Shown here in pieces: positions 63,905-64,000 of a stretch of 64,000 nt of DNA. Below the pieces are notes generated by a model that was not told the DNA's origin, ran no database searches, and saw only the letters and a program-made list of their open reading frames with translations. The position numbers and the translations under genes are program-made. Each line of letters begins with the position of its first letter. Position 1 is the first letter of the stretch. Source of the DNA: Incurvaria masculella (Eukaryota; Arthropoda; Insecta; Lepidoptera; Incurvariidae); the NCBI GenBank assembly GCA_946894095.1, contig OX335659.1, forward strand, positions 7,819,501 to 7,883,500, read 5' to 3'.

Positions 63905-64000
63905 ACCCAACCCATCCCTCTTGCTAAAGGCGTTAGGCAGGGGGATGTGATCTCACCCCAGCTCTTCACAAGCGCATCGGAATATGTGTTCAAGACGCTT
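63905..64000 (+). pseudogene. RTE-type reverse-transcriptase fragment, cut by window end
   Basis: Reads PIAKGVRQGDVISPQLFTSA then SEYVFKTL. This is the segment just before the catalytic YADD in RTE-type enzymes. It runs off the window. Confidence 0.75.

Overview
The window is eukaryotic nuclear DNA, most likely from a moth or butterfly (Lepidoptera). It is AT-rich, has small phase-consistent GT..AG introns, and is crowded with repeats of lepidopteran character: SINEs with tRNA-like or 5S-like heads, CCGT-rich elements, RTE-type LINE tails and TTAA-flanked MITEs. The species cannot be named from the sequence. About a tenth of the window is host coding sequence.

Host genes, left to right. Fntb (720-4978, +, 4 exons) encodes protein farnesyltransferase beta. 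Atg4 (14570-16036, -, one exon) encodes an ATG4C/D-like autophagy protease. A UDP-glucuronosyltransferase locus (20403-26447, +) has two complete N-terminal two-exon cassettes but only one set of C-terminal exons. Utp25 (29258-39103, +, 8 exons, 745 codons) encodes the small-subunit processome factor UTP25/DEF. An inaF-like locus on the minus strand (52542 down to 41066) has two paralogous InaF-motif exons and one phase-compatible downstream exon.

Mobile DNA fills the rest. A complete Ty3/Gypsy-type LTR retrotransposon (7213-12057) has two identical 152-bp LTRs, a GTAAT target duplication, a tRNA-Ser-like primer site and one uninterrupted 1369-codon gag-pol frame. Four families of TTAA-flanked MITEs (nine copies) sit in introns and spacers, one of them a long foldback in a Utp25 intron. 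At least fifteen SINE pieces share one body but carry either a tRNA-like or a 5S-rRNA-like head; one of them is split by a near-perfect 47-bp-arm hairpin and by a TTA-flanked TIR element. From about 58 kb to the end is a graveyard of LINE (CR1/Jockey-like and RTE-like) and Penelope-like reverse-transcriptase remnants.

The most notable host-gene observations are the UGT cassette arrangement, the nested inaF-like first exons, a 106-bp minisatellite starting within about 15 bases of an InaF start codon, and a tandem duplicate of Utp25 exon 4. The host genes do not form one pathway; they cover prenylation, autophagy, detoxification, ribosome biogenesis and, by family analogy, TRP-channel accessory function. 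All exon joins were inferred by eye from splice consensus, phase and remembered family sequences; no alignment was run.
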